Shown in pieces: positions 24,073 through 33,704 of a DNA stretch of 64,000 bases. Below the pieces are notes generated by a model. It had not been told where the DNA came from, did no database searches, and saw only the letters and a list, made by a program, of their open reading frames with translations. The stretch spans positions 1-64,000 of the forward strand of contig DIET01000015.1 in the NCBI GenBank assembly GCA_002418765.1. Direction: 5' to 3'. The translations under genes and the position numbers were made by a program. Source of the DNA: Peptococcaceae bacterium UBA5767 (lineage in GTDB: Bacteria > Bacillota > TC1 > UBA5767). Every line of letters starts with the position of its first letter. The stretch's first letter is position 1.

Positions 24073-27000
24073 ATGCCGTTGATCTCATACGATATAAACA
24101 ATATATATTTTTTAGGTGCTGTGATACTCACCCTGGTGTTCATAGGGAGTGCTCTGCGCAGGCTGCAAAAAAACCGGAACATGCATCTACGTGATGCATC
24201 TTTAACGGTCGAAGAACTTGAGGAACATGCTAGAAGCATGTCATTGGAGCATGCGGTGACATCGAGGAAAAACCGACTGAATTGGCCAGTAACACGTATG
24301 AATGACAATTTCAGTTTCATACGCCATGTATTCGAGGAGCTGAATGCGGATAGCAGCAAAAAGAAAGCCGTACCACCTGCCGCAGAATGGTTGCTCGACA
24401 ATTATTATGTGTTGGAAGAACAAGTGAATGGATTGCGCAAGGAACTAACCAAGAAAAGTTATTTTGACTTGCCGATATTAAAAAAAGGGGATTACCGAGG
24501 CTTCACCAGGATATTTGCCCTGGCCATAGAGCTGGTTGCCCATACCCATGGGCAAATTGAAGAAGAAACATTATTGAAGTATTTGGAAGCATACCAATCG
24601 CACAACATTCTCTTTGAAAGAGAGATCTATATCATTCCTGCTATGCTGCGTTTGGTGCTTATCGAGAACGTCAGGCTTATTTGTGAAGATATACTGGAAA
24701 CCAGAGAACAATGGAATCTCGCCGATGAAACGGTAGAAAAATGGTCAAAGGAAACCCGGACCGATGCAGGCAAGATCGTGGCATTGTTCAAAGACAATGG
24801 CAAGGCGATCAGTGATGCCATCGATACTGCCAACCCATCTTATGTTGAGCACCTTTTCTATGGATTACGGCGGTCTGGAAGAAGGTACTCTGATATATTG
24901 CGCTATATCGACGAAAATTTAGATAAATTCGATACGACAACAGAAATACTGGCTCAAAAAGAGCACAATGCGCAAGCAGCCAGCACCGTATCCATGGGGA
25001 ATTGTATCGTTAGCTTGAAATATCTTTCTGGCATGAATTGGACGAATTTTTTTGATGCAGCCAGTTATTTGGAAAGAATTCTTCAGCAGGATCCTCTGGT
25101 GACATACGGTCTTATGGATGTCAATTCCCGTTTTTATTACAAAAACAAGGTCGAAGAAATTGCTAAATCCTATGGCGTTTCTGAACTTTATATTGCCAAG
25201 GAAGCCTTGAGCCTTGCTCAAGATGCCATGTCTGCGGGTGTTTTGTCATCGGATGGGGAACCGGAGGACAAACGCAGGTATCATATTGGTTACTATATTG
25301 TAAGTAAGGGACGTCAGAAACTGGAACAACAGCAGACGAAAACCCCCAAGTCCCTTGTTTGGCTTAAGAAAAAGATGGAAATTCATCAGGGAATCCTCTA
25401 CATGATTTCCATCGTTGTGTGTACCATTCTTCTTACTTCTATGGCAGTTGGCTATACCTTATATCAAAGCAATGCAAAGTCTCTTTTTTACGGAATCCTA
25501 ACGGCGCTGGTTGTTCTTTTGCCGGTGTCTGAAATGATTGTTTCCAGCATCAATTGGCTTGTTTGCAGATTAAAAAAGCCAGCCATCTTTCCTCGTTTGG
25601 CGCTGAAAGATGGTATTCCTGAGAACATGAGTGCCATGGTCGTGATACCTGCTTTGCTTTCCGATAAAAAAAGGGTCGTGGAGCTGGTGGAAAACATGGA
25701 AAACCATTATCTCGGAAACAAAGAAAAAAATTTATATTTTGCATTGATTGGGGCCTTCAAGGATTCGGGCCATGAGACCGATCAAGATGATAAAAGCATC
25801 ATTCAAGAAGCCTCAGACAGAATCTTGGCCCTGAATGACAAGTATGCCTCAGGGAAAAAAGATCTATTCTATTTTTACAATAGACAGCGAACCTTCAATG
25901 AAATTGATCACAATTGGACGGGTTGGGAACGCAAAAGAGGCGCCTTGATGGAATTCAATGAATTGCTACTTGGGGCGACCGATACTAGTTTTTCCTACTG
26001 TTCCCATGAATTGCTCCCTGACGCCAATATTAAATATGTGATCACCTTGGATGCGGATACGATATTGCCTTTGGGAATGGCCAAAAAAATGATTGGCACG
26101 ATGGCGCACCCCCTGAACAAGCCTGTCATTGACATGGAAAAAGGTATCGTTACGGAAGGGTATGGGCTTATTCAGCCTAAAGTTTCATTTGACAGCGACA
26201 GCTCCAATCGATCTGTCTTTTCCAGAATATATACCGGGCAAGAAGGTCTGGATCCCTATGCCAGCGCTACCTCTGATGTGTACCAAGACCTTTTTGGGGA
26301 AGGTATCTTTACCGGGAAGGGTATCTATGATCTTCATGTTTTTCAAACGGTACTGAAGGGTAAATTGCCAGAAAATGCAATACTGAGTCATGATCTTCTG
26401 GAAGGATCGTTTGTGAGAGCCGCGATGGTCTCGGATTTGGAATTGGTTGACGCCTATCCTTCGCGTTTCAACTCTTTTATGGCCAGGCTTCATCGATGGA
26501 TTCGCGGTGATTGGCAACTTATTCTTTGGTTGCGCAGTGGGATCCATGCCAAGAACAAGATGCGTATAAGAAATCCATTGTCCCATGTTTCCAAGTGGAA
26601 AATGGCGGACAATCTGCGGAGGAGTCTCTTGGCCCCCTCCGTTATGGTCCTTCTTGCTTTGGGATTAAGCGTACTGCCAGGCCCAGGTGGATTCTGGGTT
26701 GGTTTGGCTCTCGCGTCCATGGGTGTACCTCTTGTTTTATCGCTGCTGACACAGATTTTTAGTGGAGGACTGAAAGCCGATAGTATCAAGAGACATCTTC
26801 CGGGATTTTTTGGGATCAAGGCCTCCATATTTCAGTTTCTCTTGGCGGTTGTTTTTTTACCCTACCAGGCATTTATGGCTTTGGATGCTATTGTTGTTAC
26901 GCTGATCCGGGTTTTTATTACCAGAAAGAACATGCTTGAATGGGTGACCTCCTCCGATGCGGACAAAATGCAGCCAAATTCCATCAAGAGTTATATACTG

Positions 27001-30000
27001 ACGATGAGCGTTAGTGTGGTGGCGGGTATAGGCATGGCTGCACTCTCTTTTTGGTATAAGCCAGAAAACTGGGCGCTCGGGGTTGTATTGTTGGTTGCCT
27101 GGGTGTTTTCTCCAGTGATTGCCTACTGGATCAGCAAGGAAGATCCCAGGCAAGCTGAAATGCTTCAGGATAAGGATTTGCTGGAACTCAGGAGAATAGC
27201 GAGAAAAACATGGAGGTACTTTGAAGAGTTTGCGGATCATAAGAACAATCACCTGGCCCCGGATAATCATCAGGAAGAACCATTCAGAGGGACCGCCTAC
27301 AAGACGTCGCCGACGAATATAGGTCTTGGATTGCTGGCTTCTTTGACAGCCAGAGATATGGGCTATATTGGCATTACTGAGGTTCTGGAGCGTATCTCAA
27401 GAACTATCACGACCTTAGAGAAGATGGAAAAGTGGAATGGGCATCTGTACAATTGGTATGATACCCGTACCTTGGAACCTCTTTCACCAAAATATGTTTC
27501 CACTGTTGACAGTGGAAATCTGGTCTGTTATCTCGTTACCTTGGTCCAGGGTTTGCAGGAGTATTATGCAAAGCCCTTGTTGGATGCCGCCTTTATGAGA
27601 GGCATGCAAGATACAGTGCAAGCCGGTCTAAAAGAGGGGCAGGAGTTTTCCATGGATGGCGAAGCTTTGCATTTCCTGGAGGAATCGGAAACGATGGATC
27701 CCATCCTTTGGTATAAGGTATGGGATGAGCTCCTCGGGGAGTTGGGGCAGATACCTGTTTTGAAAAAAGAATGGGCACGCAAAAGTGTACGTATGGGAAA
27801 TGCACTGAAGCATGAAGTGCTAAGCTTCATGCCCTGGGTCGCAATTTCTCCTCTGACCGTCAATCCACTTTGGGATATGGCGATAACTAAAAAAGTTCAG
27901 GCGCTGTTCGTGCTCATGCGAACCACTAAGAATTTGGAGGATCTCCCTGCTCTGGGCAGCAACATAGCACACCTTTGTGATGTGCTGATTGCAGATATCC
28001 GAAAGACGCCAGGCGCTGGCTTTGATGCGGAATTGGTATGGTTGAATACATTAAAAGAAGACACAGAAGCGTCGATTGGAGCAGTAAGAGGGTTTATGAA
28101 CCAATACGACCAGTTGATCAAACGAGTTACGGCACTTTCGATGCATACGGCATTTGCTCCCCTTTATGACGATCGAAGACATTTGTTTCACATTGGTTAC
28201 AATGTAGAAGAAAAAAAGCTTAGCAATTCGTATTATGATCTGTTGGCTTCCGAAGCCAGACAAACCAGCTATATTGCTATTGCGCGGGGTGAGGTTCCAC
28301 CAAAGCATTGGTTCATGTTAGGAAGATCGTTGACGGTGGTGGATCGTTTTAAGGGACTGGTTTCTTGGAGCGGGACTATGTTTGAGTACCTTATGCCGCT
28401 TCTTTTGATGAGAAGTTACAAAAATACCCTTTTGGATGAAACCTATTCTTTTGTGGTCAAAAGTCAGATAAAATATGGAAAGCAAAGAGAAATGCCTTGG
28501 GGGACATCTGAGTCGGGATACAACGTTTTGGATATCCATCTGGACTATCAATACAAAGCCATCGGGGTACCTTGGCTTGGGCTGAAAAGAGGGTTGTCTG
28601 AGGATGCTGTCGTCGCACCCTATGCGACGTTTCTGGCCCTTTTGGTAGATCCTGCAGCTGCATACAAAAATATAAAGACACTGCAGGCTGAAGGTATGGA
28701 AGGTGCTTACGGCTTTTATGAAGCGGCTGATTATACGCCAGAACGACAGGAACCGCATACAAAAAAAGTCATCATCAAGAGCTTCATGGCGCATCATCAG
28801 GGGATGAGTCTTTTGGCAATCAACAATTATCTTAATGACAACACGATGCAGCGTCGGTTTGCGAAAGATCCACATGTCAAAGCGGCAAGACTTTTGCTAC
28901 AGGAAAAGGTGCCGTTGCACATCGTATTCACAAAGGACAGCAAGGAGAAAATTCAGACATCAAAAGTGGTTTTTCATAGTGATGCAGGTTCTATGAGGCG
29001 GTACACGACTCCTAATTTTGACTTGCCCAAAATACATGTTTTATCCAATGGAAGGTATTTTGTGAGTCTGACGGATCAGGGTACGGGTTATAGCCGCACC
29101 AAAGATGAAGATGTCTCAAGATGGCGGGATGATCCTGTTTTGGACCAATATGGTACATTTTTTTATATTGAAAATATAGAAAAGAATCGAAAATGGTCCG
29201 CTTCGTATGCACCTCTTCATGCCATGCCGGAAAACTACGAAGTGGTTTTCACAGCTGATAAAGTGGCCTACAAACGGACCGATGGAGACATTGATACGTT
29301 GACAGAAGTGGTTGTGGCTTCTGGAGACCGGGCGGAAGTTCGGAGAATCAAGCTTACCAACAACGGTACATCAGCTTGTACACTTCAAGTGACCAGCTAT
29401 TTTGAACTTGTGGCGGCTCCCCATGATAGTGATTTGGCGCATCCTGCTTTTAGTAATCTCTTTGTGCGTACAGAGTTTGATTCGCAACATAATGTGCTGC
29501 TGGCAAATCGGCGTGCCAGGAGTCAGTCTGATCGCGTGTTGTGGGTGGGCATAATACCAGTGATAGATGGGAAAACAGTAGGTGACATAGAGTATGAAAC
29601 CGATAGATTGCGTTTTGTGGGAAGAGGAAACACTCTCAGCAATCCAGAGGTCATAGAGCAGAAAAAGCCCTTATCCAATACGGTAGGTTCCGTCTTGGAT
29701 CCTATTTGCAGCATGAGAACCAGAGTCCGTGTAGAACCTGGACATACAGCACGGATTTTCTTTGTGACAGCCTTGGCTGACAGCAAAGAGTACATGATGG
29801 AGTTGGTTGAAAAATACAACAATGTAGAGACATGTGATGCTGCCTTTTGGCTTGCTTTGACGAGGAGCCAGGTGGAAGCGAAATATTTGGATATCCAGGC
29901 TCCGGAGATGGAACTATATCAAGATTTGATATCGGATATTCTCTTTATCAGCCCCCAACGCAGGAAATATGAGCAGTATTTGCTCAACAACCATAAAGGG

Positions 30001-32916
30001 CAAGCTTCATTATGGCCATATGGTATTTCGGGAGATCGGCCCATTGTGCTGATCACCCTGGAGAAAACGGATGACCTTACGCTTTTGTATGAATTGTTAA
30101 AAGCCCATGAATACTGGAGATTAAAGAATCTTAAGGTTGATCTGGTCATTTTAAGTCATGAAGAAAACAGTTACCAAAATCCATTGCACTCCTTGATTAC
30201 CGAAATTGTTTATACAACACAGACGCAAGATATCATGAATCGACACCAAGATGTATTCATACTCAAAAGTAGTGCCATGACAACGCAGGAAATCAATCTT
30301 TTTTACGCCACTGCCAGGATGGTTTTTGAAGGACACCGCGGTACGATGGTTGATCAATATCGTATGGCGGAGACCAGAAATATCGTTGATAGTACGATGT
30401 CTTTTCCTTTGCCGAAAGTGATTGAAAAAGTGGTTGAAGTCAGGCGAGATGAAACCCGATCACAGCTTCCATTTTTTCAAAAGGCAGCAGAGGAGCAAGG
30501 AGAACTTCAGTTTTTTAATGGTACCGGGGGTTTTGGGAAGAATGGGAAAAGCTATGTGATCAAGCTTGCAAAAAACCAGATGACACCGGCACCCTGGGTC
30601 AATGTTATTGCCAATCCTGATTTCGGATTTTTGGTTTCCGAGTCAGGCGGCGGCTATACTTGGTGCGAAAACAGCAGGGAGAACAAATTGTCCAAATGGT
30701 CCAATGACCCTGTTGGCGATGAGCCTAGTGAAGTTTTCTATGTCAGGAATGAAGTGGGAGAACTGTGGTCGATGACGCCTTTGCCCATACGAGAAGAGGA
30801 TCCATACATCATCGAGCATGGATTCGGATATACCCTATTTCGCCACCAGAGTCATGGGATTGAGCAAGAGCTTGTGCAGTTTGTGCCTGTTTCCGGTACG
30901 GCCAAGATCAGCATGCTTCGTTTTCATAATGAAAGTAAAAAGAGAAGAATCTTACAAGTGACTTATTATATGACACCGGTTTTGGGAGTCAGTATGAGTG
31001 AGACGGGCAGGCACCTGATCAGTTCTCAAATAGACGATGGCAGCTTCATCATAGAAAATCCATACAACAGGGAGTTTGCTGACAGGGTCTTTTTCCTGGA
31101 TGTATCGGAGCAGAAGCGAACGGTGACAGGAGATAAGAAAGAGTTTTTTGGGCGAGGAAAACTCGATGCCCCTGAGGGACTAACGAATATGACCTTGTCG
31201 GGAACGACAGGCGCAGGCTTGGATCCTTGTGGAGCGATGCAGATCTATCTTGAACTAGAAGCAATGGAAACAGCAGAAATCGTTTTTGTCATGGGCATGG
31301 CCGAAACGCGTGAAAAAGCGCTGGCGCTGGCGAATCGGTATAAGACTGTGACGAAGGCAAGGAATGCTTTGCAGGAAGTTGAGCTTTTCTGGCGTGACAA
31401 GCTTCAAGTGGTGGAAGTGGATACGCCTGATCCTGGTATGAATATTTTGCTGAACGGATGGCTTCCTTACCAAGTGATATCCTGCAGGATGTGGGCCCGT
31501 TCCGGGTTCTATCAGGCGGGCGGGGCCTATGGCTTTCGGGATCAGCTCCAGGATACCTTGTCTTTGGCTATCATTTATCCTTCTCTTGCCAGAGAGCAGA
31601 TTATCAAGCATGCACAGCATCAATTCGAAGAGGGCGATGTGCTCCATTGGTGGCACGAACCCGCTGGGAAGGGTACCAGGACCCGCATATCGGATGATTT
31701 CCTGTGGCTACCCTTTGTGATGGCTGAATACATAAAGATGACCGGAGATTTCGATATTCTGAACGAGAAAGTTTCGTATTTGCAGGGGGCACAACTCAAA
31801 GAGACGGAAACAGAACGGTATTGTCAGCCGGCGGTTTCTGCAGAAGCGTTCTCCCTTTATGATCATTGTATCCGTGCTGTGAACAATGCGCTTCAGTTTG
31901 GGTCGCATGGACTTCCTTTGATCCGTGGAGGAGACTGGAATGATGGAATGAACCATGTCGGCATAGAAGGTCAGGGAGAAAGTGTTTGGCTTGGTTGGTT
32001 TTTGTATACAGTACTGCAAAAAATGCTGCCTCTTTGTCGAAAGATGGGTGATAAAAAACGAGAAGAGGAGTATTGGTTGCTTGCAGAGCAAGTAGCCAAG
32101 GCTGTTGAGACCAATGGTTGGGATGGAAACTGGTATATCAGGGCTTTTTTTGATGATGGAACACCCCTGGGCTCTTCTAGCAACAGCGAGTGCAAAATCG
32201 ATTCATTGGCACAAACCTGGGCAGTGCTTTCCGGTGTGGGTGATCCGATAAGAGCCGCACAAGCCATGCAGTCTCTTTACGATCATCTTGTGCTGGAAGA
32301 GGAAGGCATTATTAAGCTGCTAACACCTCCTTTTGCAGATGGTATGCAGGATCCGGGTTACATCAAAGGGTATCTTCCGGGTGTGAGGGAAAATGGAGGA
32401 CAATACACCCATGCAGCCGCTTGGGCTGTGGCGGCCTTTGCGAAGCTTGGTGACGGCAATAGGGCAGGGGAGTGTTTTGGTCTTCTCAATCCCATCCATC
32501 ATGCGCGTACCCGCAAAGAGGCAGAGATCTACAAGGTAGAACCCTATGTAATGGCAGCCGATGTGTATGGAGAAAAGCCTCATAGGGGTAGGGGAGGCTG
32601 GACCTGGTATACCGGAGCGGCCGGTTGGATGTACAAAGCCGGTTTGGAAAGTATGCTGGGATTTTACAAGCAAGGCGATCAATTGATTTTGGATCCGACT
32701 ATACCCAGTACATGGACAGGGTATGCGCTGCGATACAGATTTATGGAAACGGTATATGAGATCAAAGTAAGTAATCCAGAAAAAGGCAGCAAGGGGGTAC
32801 GGGAGGTCTGGATGGACAATGTTCTCCAAGCAGATTTCTCCATTTCCCTTAAAAATGATCGACGTACGCACCAGGTTGATGTGTTGATGGGTTCTGTTTC
32901 TGATACTGTATTGTGA
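24073..32916 (+). CDS. Cyclic beta-1,2-glucan synthase (GT84-GH94 giant protein)
   Basis: At 2947 residues this matches the size (about 2800-2900) and layout of cyclic beta-1,2-glucan synthases such as Rhizobium NdvB and Brucella Cgs. Order: an N-terminal helix (about 10-27), two helices near 440-495, and a GT84 domain with D660/D662 in TLDADT, D774 in SHDLLEG and R805-x2-R808-W809 (RLHRW). Further helices follow at about 850-1010, then a glycoamylase-like domain (about 1360-1590) and two GH94-type beta-sandwich regions starting near 1650 and 2175. A C-terminal GH94 catalytic domain contains GGDWNDGMN at 2619-2627. The enzyme polymerises UDP-glucose on itself, cuts and cyclises the chain. AAGGAGG at 24063-24069 is only 3 bp from the ATG, so the TTG two codons on (24079) is an alternative start. 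It is monocistronic, bounded by terminators. Confidence 0.93.
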   Translation: MPLISYDINNIYFLGAVILTLVFIGSALRRLQKNRNMHLRDASLTVEELEEHARSMSLEHAVTSRKNRLNWPVTRMNDNFSFIRHVFEELNADSSKKKAVPPAAEWLLDNYYVLEEQVNGLRKELTKKSYFDLPILKKGDYRGFTRIFALAIELVAHTHGQIEEETLLKYLEAYQSHNILFEREIYIIPAMLRLVLIENVRLICEDILETREQWNLADETVEKWSKETRTDAGKIVALFKDNGKAISDAIDTANPSYVEHLFYGLRRSGRRYSDILRYIDENLDKFDTTTEILAQKEHNAQAASTVSMGNCIVSLKYLSGMNWTNFFDAASYLERILQQDPLVTYGLMDVNSRFYYKNKVEEIAKSYGVSELYIAKEALSLAQDAMSAGVLSSDGEPEDKRRYHIGYYIVSKGRQKLEQQQTKTPKSLVWLKKKMEIHQGILYMISIVVCTILLTSMAVGYTLYQSNAKSLFYGILTALVVLLPVSEMIVSSINWLVCRLKKPAIFPRLALKDGIPENMSAMVVIPALLSDKKRVVELVENMENHYLGNKEKNLYFALIGAFKDSGHETDQDDKSIIQEASDRILALNDKYASGKKDLFYFYNRQRTFNEIDHNWTGWERKRGALMEFNELLLGATDTSFSYCSHELLPDANIKYVITLDADTILPLGMAKKMIGTMAHPLNKPVIDMEKGIVTEGYGLIQPKVSFDSDSSNRSVFSRIYTGQEGLDPYASATSDVYQDLFGEGIFTGKGIYDLHVFQTVLKGKLPENAILSHDLLEGSFVRAAMVSDLELVDAYPSRFNSFMARLHRWIRGDWQLILWLRSGIHAKNKMRIRNPLSHVSKWKMADNLRRSLLAPSVMVLLALGLSVLPGPGGFWVGLALASMGVPLVLSLLTQIFSGGLKADSIKRHLPGFFGIKASIFQFLLAVVFLPYQAFMALDAIVVTLIRVFITRKNMLEWVTSSDADKMQPNSIKSYILTMSVSVVAGIGMAALSFWYKPENWALGVVLLVAWVFSPVIAYWISKEDPRQAEMLQDKDLLELRRIARKTWRYFEEFADHKNNHLAPDNHQEEPFRGTAYKTSPTNIGLGLLASLTARDMGYIGITEVLERISRTITTLEKMEKWNGHLYNWYDTRTLEPLSPKYVSTVDSGNLVCYLVTLVQGLQEYYAKPLLDAAFMRGMQDTVQAGLKEGQEFSMDGEALHFLEESETMDPILWYKVWDELLGELGQIPVLKKEWARKSVRMGNALKHEVLSFMPWVAISPLTVNPLWDMAITKKVQALFVLMRTTKNLEDLPALGSNIAHLCDVLIADIRKTPGAGFDAELVWLNTLKEDTEASIGAVRGFMNQYDQLIKRVTALSMHTAFAPLYDDRRHLFHIGYNVEEKKLSNSYYDLLASEARQTSYIAIARGEVPPKHWFMLGRSLTVVDRFKGLVSWSGTMFEYLMPLLLMRSYKNTLLDETYSFVVKSQIKYGKQREMPWGTSESGYNVLDIHLDYQYKAIGVPWLGLKRGLSEDAVVAPYATFLALLVDPAAAYKNIKTLQAEGMEGAYGFYEAADYTPERQEPHTKKVIIKSFMAHHQGMSLLAINNYLNDNTMQRRFAKDPHVKAARLLLQEKVPLHIVFTKDSKEKIQTSKVVFHSDAGSMRRYTTPNFDLPKIHVLSNGRYFVSLTDQGTGYSRTKDEDVSRWRDDPVLDQYGTFFYIENIEKNRKWSASYAPLHAMPENYEVVFTADKVAYKRTDGDIDTLTEVVVASGDRAEVRRIKLTNNGTSACTLQVTSYFELVAAPHDSDLAHPAFSNLFVRTEFDSQHNVLLANRRARSQSDRVLWVGIIPVIDGKTVGDIEYETDRLRFVGRGNTLSNPEVIEQKKPLSNTVGSVLDPICSMRTRVRVEPGHTARIFFVTALADSKEYMMELVEKYNNVETCDAAFWLALTRSQVEAKYLDIQAPEMELYQDLISDILFISPQRRKYEQYLLNNHKGQASLWPYGISGDRPIVLITLEKTDDLTLLYELLKAHEYWRLKNLKVDLVILSHEENSYQNPLHSLITEIVYTTQTQDIMNRHQDVFILKSSAMTTQEINLFYATARMVFEGHRGTMVDQYRMAETRNIVDSTMSFPLPKVIEKVVEVRRDETRSQLPFFQKAAEEQGELQFFNGTGGFGKNGKSYVIKLAKNQMTPAPWVNVIANPDFGFLVSESGGGYTWCENSRENKLSKWSNDPVGDEPSEVFYVRNEVGELWSMTPLPIREEDPYIIEHGFGYTLFRHQSHGIEQELVQFVPVSGTAKISMLRFHNESKKRRILQVTYYMTPVLGVSMSETGRHLISSQIDDGSFIIENPYNREFADRVFFLDVSEQKRTVTGDKKEFFGRGKLDAPEGLTNMTLSGTTGAGLDPCGAMQIYLELEAMETAEIVFVMGMAETREKALALANRYKTVTKARNALQEVELFWRDKLQVVEVDTPDPGMNILLNGWLPYQVISCRMWARSGFYQAGGAYGFRDQLQDTLSLAIIYPSLAREQIIKHAQHQFEEGDVLHWWHEPAGKGTRTRISDDFLWLPFVMAEYIKMTGDFDILNEKVSYLQGAQLKETETERYCQPAVSAEAFSLYDHCIRAVNNALQFGSHGLPLIRGGDWNDGMNHVGIEGQGESVWLGWFLYTVLQKMLPLCRKMGDKKREEEYWLLAEQVAKAVETNGWDGNWYIRAFFDDGTPLGSSSNSECKIDSLAQTWAVLSGVGDPIRAAQAMQSLYDHLVLEEEGIIKLLTPPFADGMQDPGYIKGYLPGVRENGGQYTHAAAWAVAAFAKLGDGNRAGECFGLLNPIHHARTRKEAEIYKVEPYVMAADVYGEKPHRGRGGWTWYTGAAGWMYKAGLESMLGFYKQGDQLILDPTIPSTWTGYALRYRFMETVYEIKVSNPEKGSKGVREVWMDNVLQADFSISLKNDRRTHQVDVLMGSVSDTVL

Positions 32917-32939
32917 ACTGTCCATAGTGAATCTTGCAG

Positions 32940-32965
32940 AAAAGCCCAGTATATGGGCTTTTTTG
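32940..32965 (+). terminator. Rho-independent terminator after the glucan synthase gene
   Basis: AAAGCCCA and TGGGCTTT flank a GTATA loop and run into TTTT; this ends the giant transcript. Confidence 0.9.
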
Positions 32966-33066
32966 ATGTTCTTATGGCATCCTTGGCAGCCTGAACGTAG
33001 GAAGTGCTGCCTGTCTTGTCAAATGCACGGGTAAAAAATCCAGACAGCTCAGGGATGGATGCTTTG

Positions 33067-33095
33067 TTGACAAAATGAATTGCTTCAGATATTGT
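33067..33095 (+). promoter_or_regulatory. Promoter of the TetR-adaptor-RND operon
   Basis: TTGACA at 33067-33072, a 17-bp spacer, and TATTGT at 33090-33095. The spacing is ideal and the -35 perfect. Confidence 0.8.
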
Positions 33096-33116
33096 ATGTA
33101 AGTAGGTACTTACATA
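33095..33116. promoter_or_regulatory. Palindromic operator, probably for the TetR protein
   Basis: TATGTAAGTA at 33095-33104, a GG spacer, and TACTTACATA at 33107-33116 form a perfect 10-bp-arm inverted repeat just after the -10 element and before the TetR ribosome site. Its placement suggests the TetR protein represses its own operon by blocking the start site. Confidence 0.8.
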
Positions 33117-33133
33117 ATAAGGAGAAGTAAGCC

Positions 33134-33700
33134 ATGAAAACACGAATGAGCAGGAAAGAAAGACAGGAACAGATCGTGGATACCGCAATGAAGCTTTTTG
33201 TGGACCATGGATATAAAGGAACCACTACGGCTGAGATTGCTGAAGCAGCCGGTATTTCTGAAGTGACTCTATTTCGAAATTTTGCCTCAAAAAAAGACAT
33301 ATTTCTGCAAGGTACTATTCCTGTTCTCACAAAAACTTTGGAAGAAAGTTTGTCCAGTAATGAAGAGGAAACAACAGCAGAGGCCTTGGAGAGATTCTTT
33401 TATGACCGGCTTTCTGTCATCTCTGAGAACTATGGTATTTTGAGACTGGTATTGATGGAGAATCAGATGAACCATGATTTATCAGACATTGATTTTATCA
33501 ACACAATCGGGAAAATGATCCGTAAGGAGTTATCCCGCATGGGCCTAAACCAAGATCATGCTGATTTTACCATGAGGATCATGATGGGGAGTATTTTGTC
33601 TTTTCTGTATCTTCCGGAGAAAAATCAAGAGACAGTGAAAAAATTTGTTGCTGCTTTGGTGAGAACAGTGAATATCATGAATGAGAAACATGGAGCGTGA
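33134..33700 (+). CDS. TetR/AcrR-family transcriptional regulator
   Basis: The 188-residue protein has the TetR N-terminal domain (RKERQEQIVDTAMKLFVDHG, then YKGTTTAEIAEAAGISEVTL, FRNFASKKDIF) at about 5-55. The ligand-binding C-terminal half is helical and not otherwise recognised. It is the first gene of an operon with the adaptor and RND pump, and the palindrome at 33095 is its likely operator. AAGGAGA at 33119-33125 precedes the ATG at 33134. Confidence 0.9.
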   Translation: MKTRMSRKERQEQIVDTAMKLFVDHGYKGTTTAEIAEAAGISEVTLFRNFASKKDIFLQGTIPVLTKTLEESLSSNEEETTAEALERFFYDRLSVISENYGILRLVLMENQMNHDLSDIDFINTIGKMIRKELSRMGLNQDHADFTMRIMMGSILSFLYLPEKNQETVKKFVAALVRTVNIMNEKHGA

Positions 33701-33704
33701 GGGC

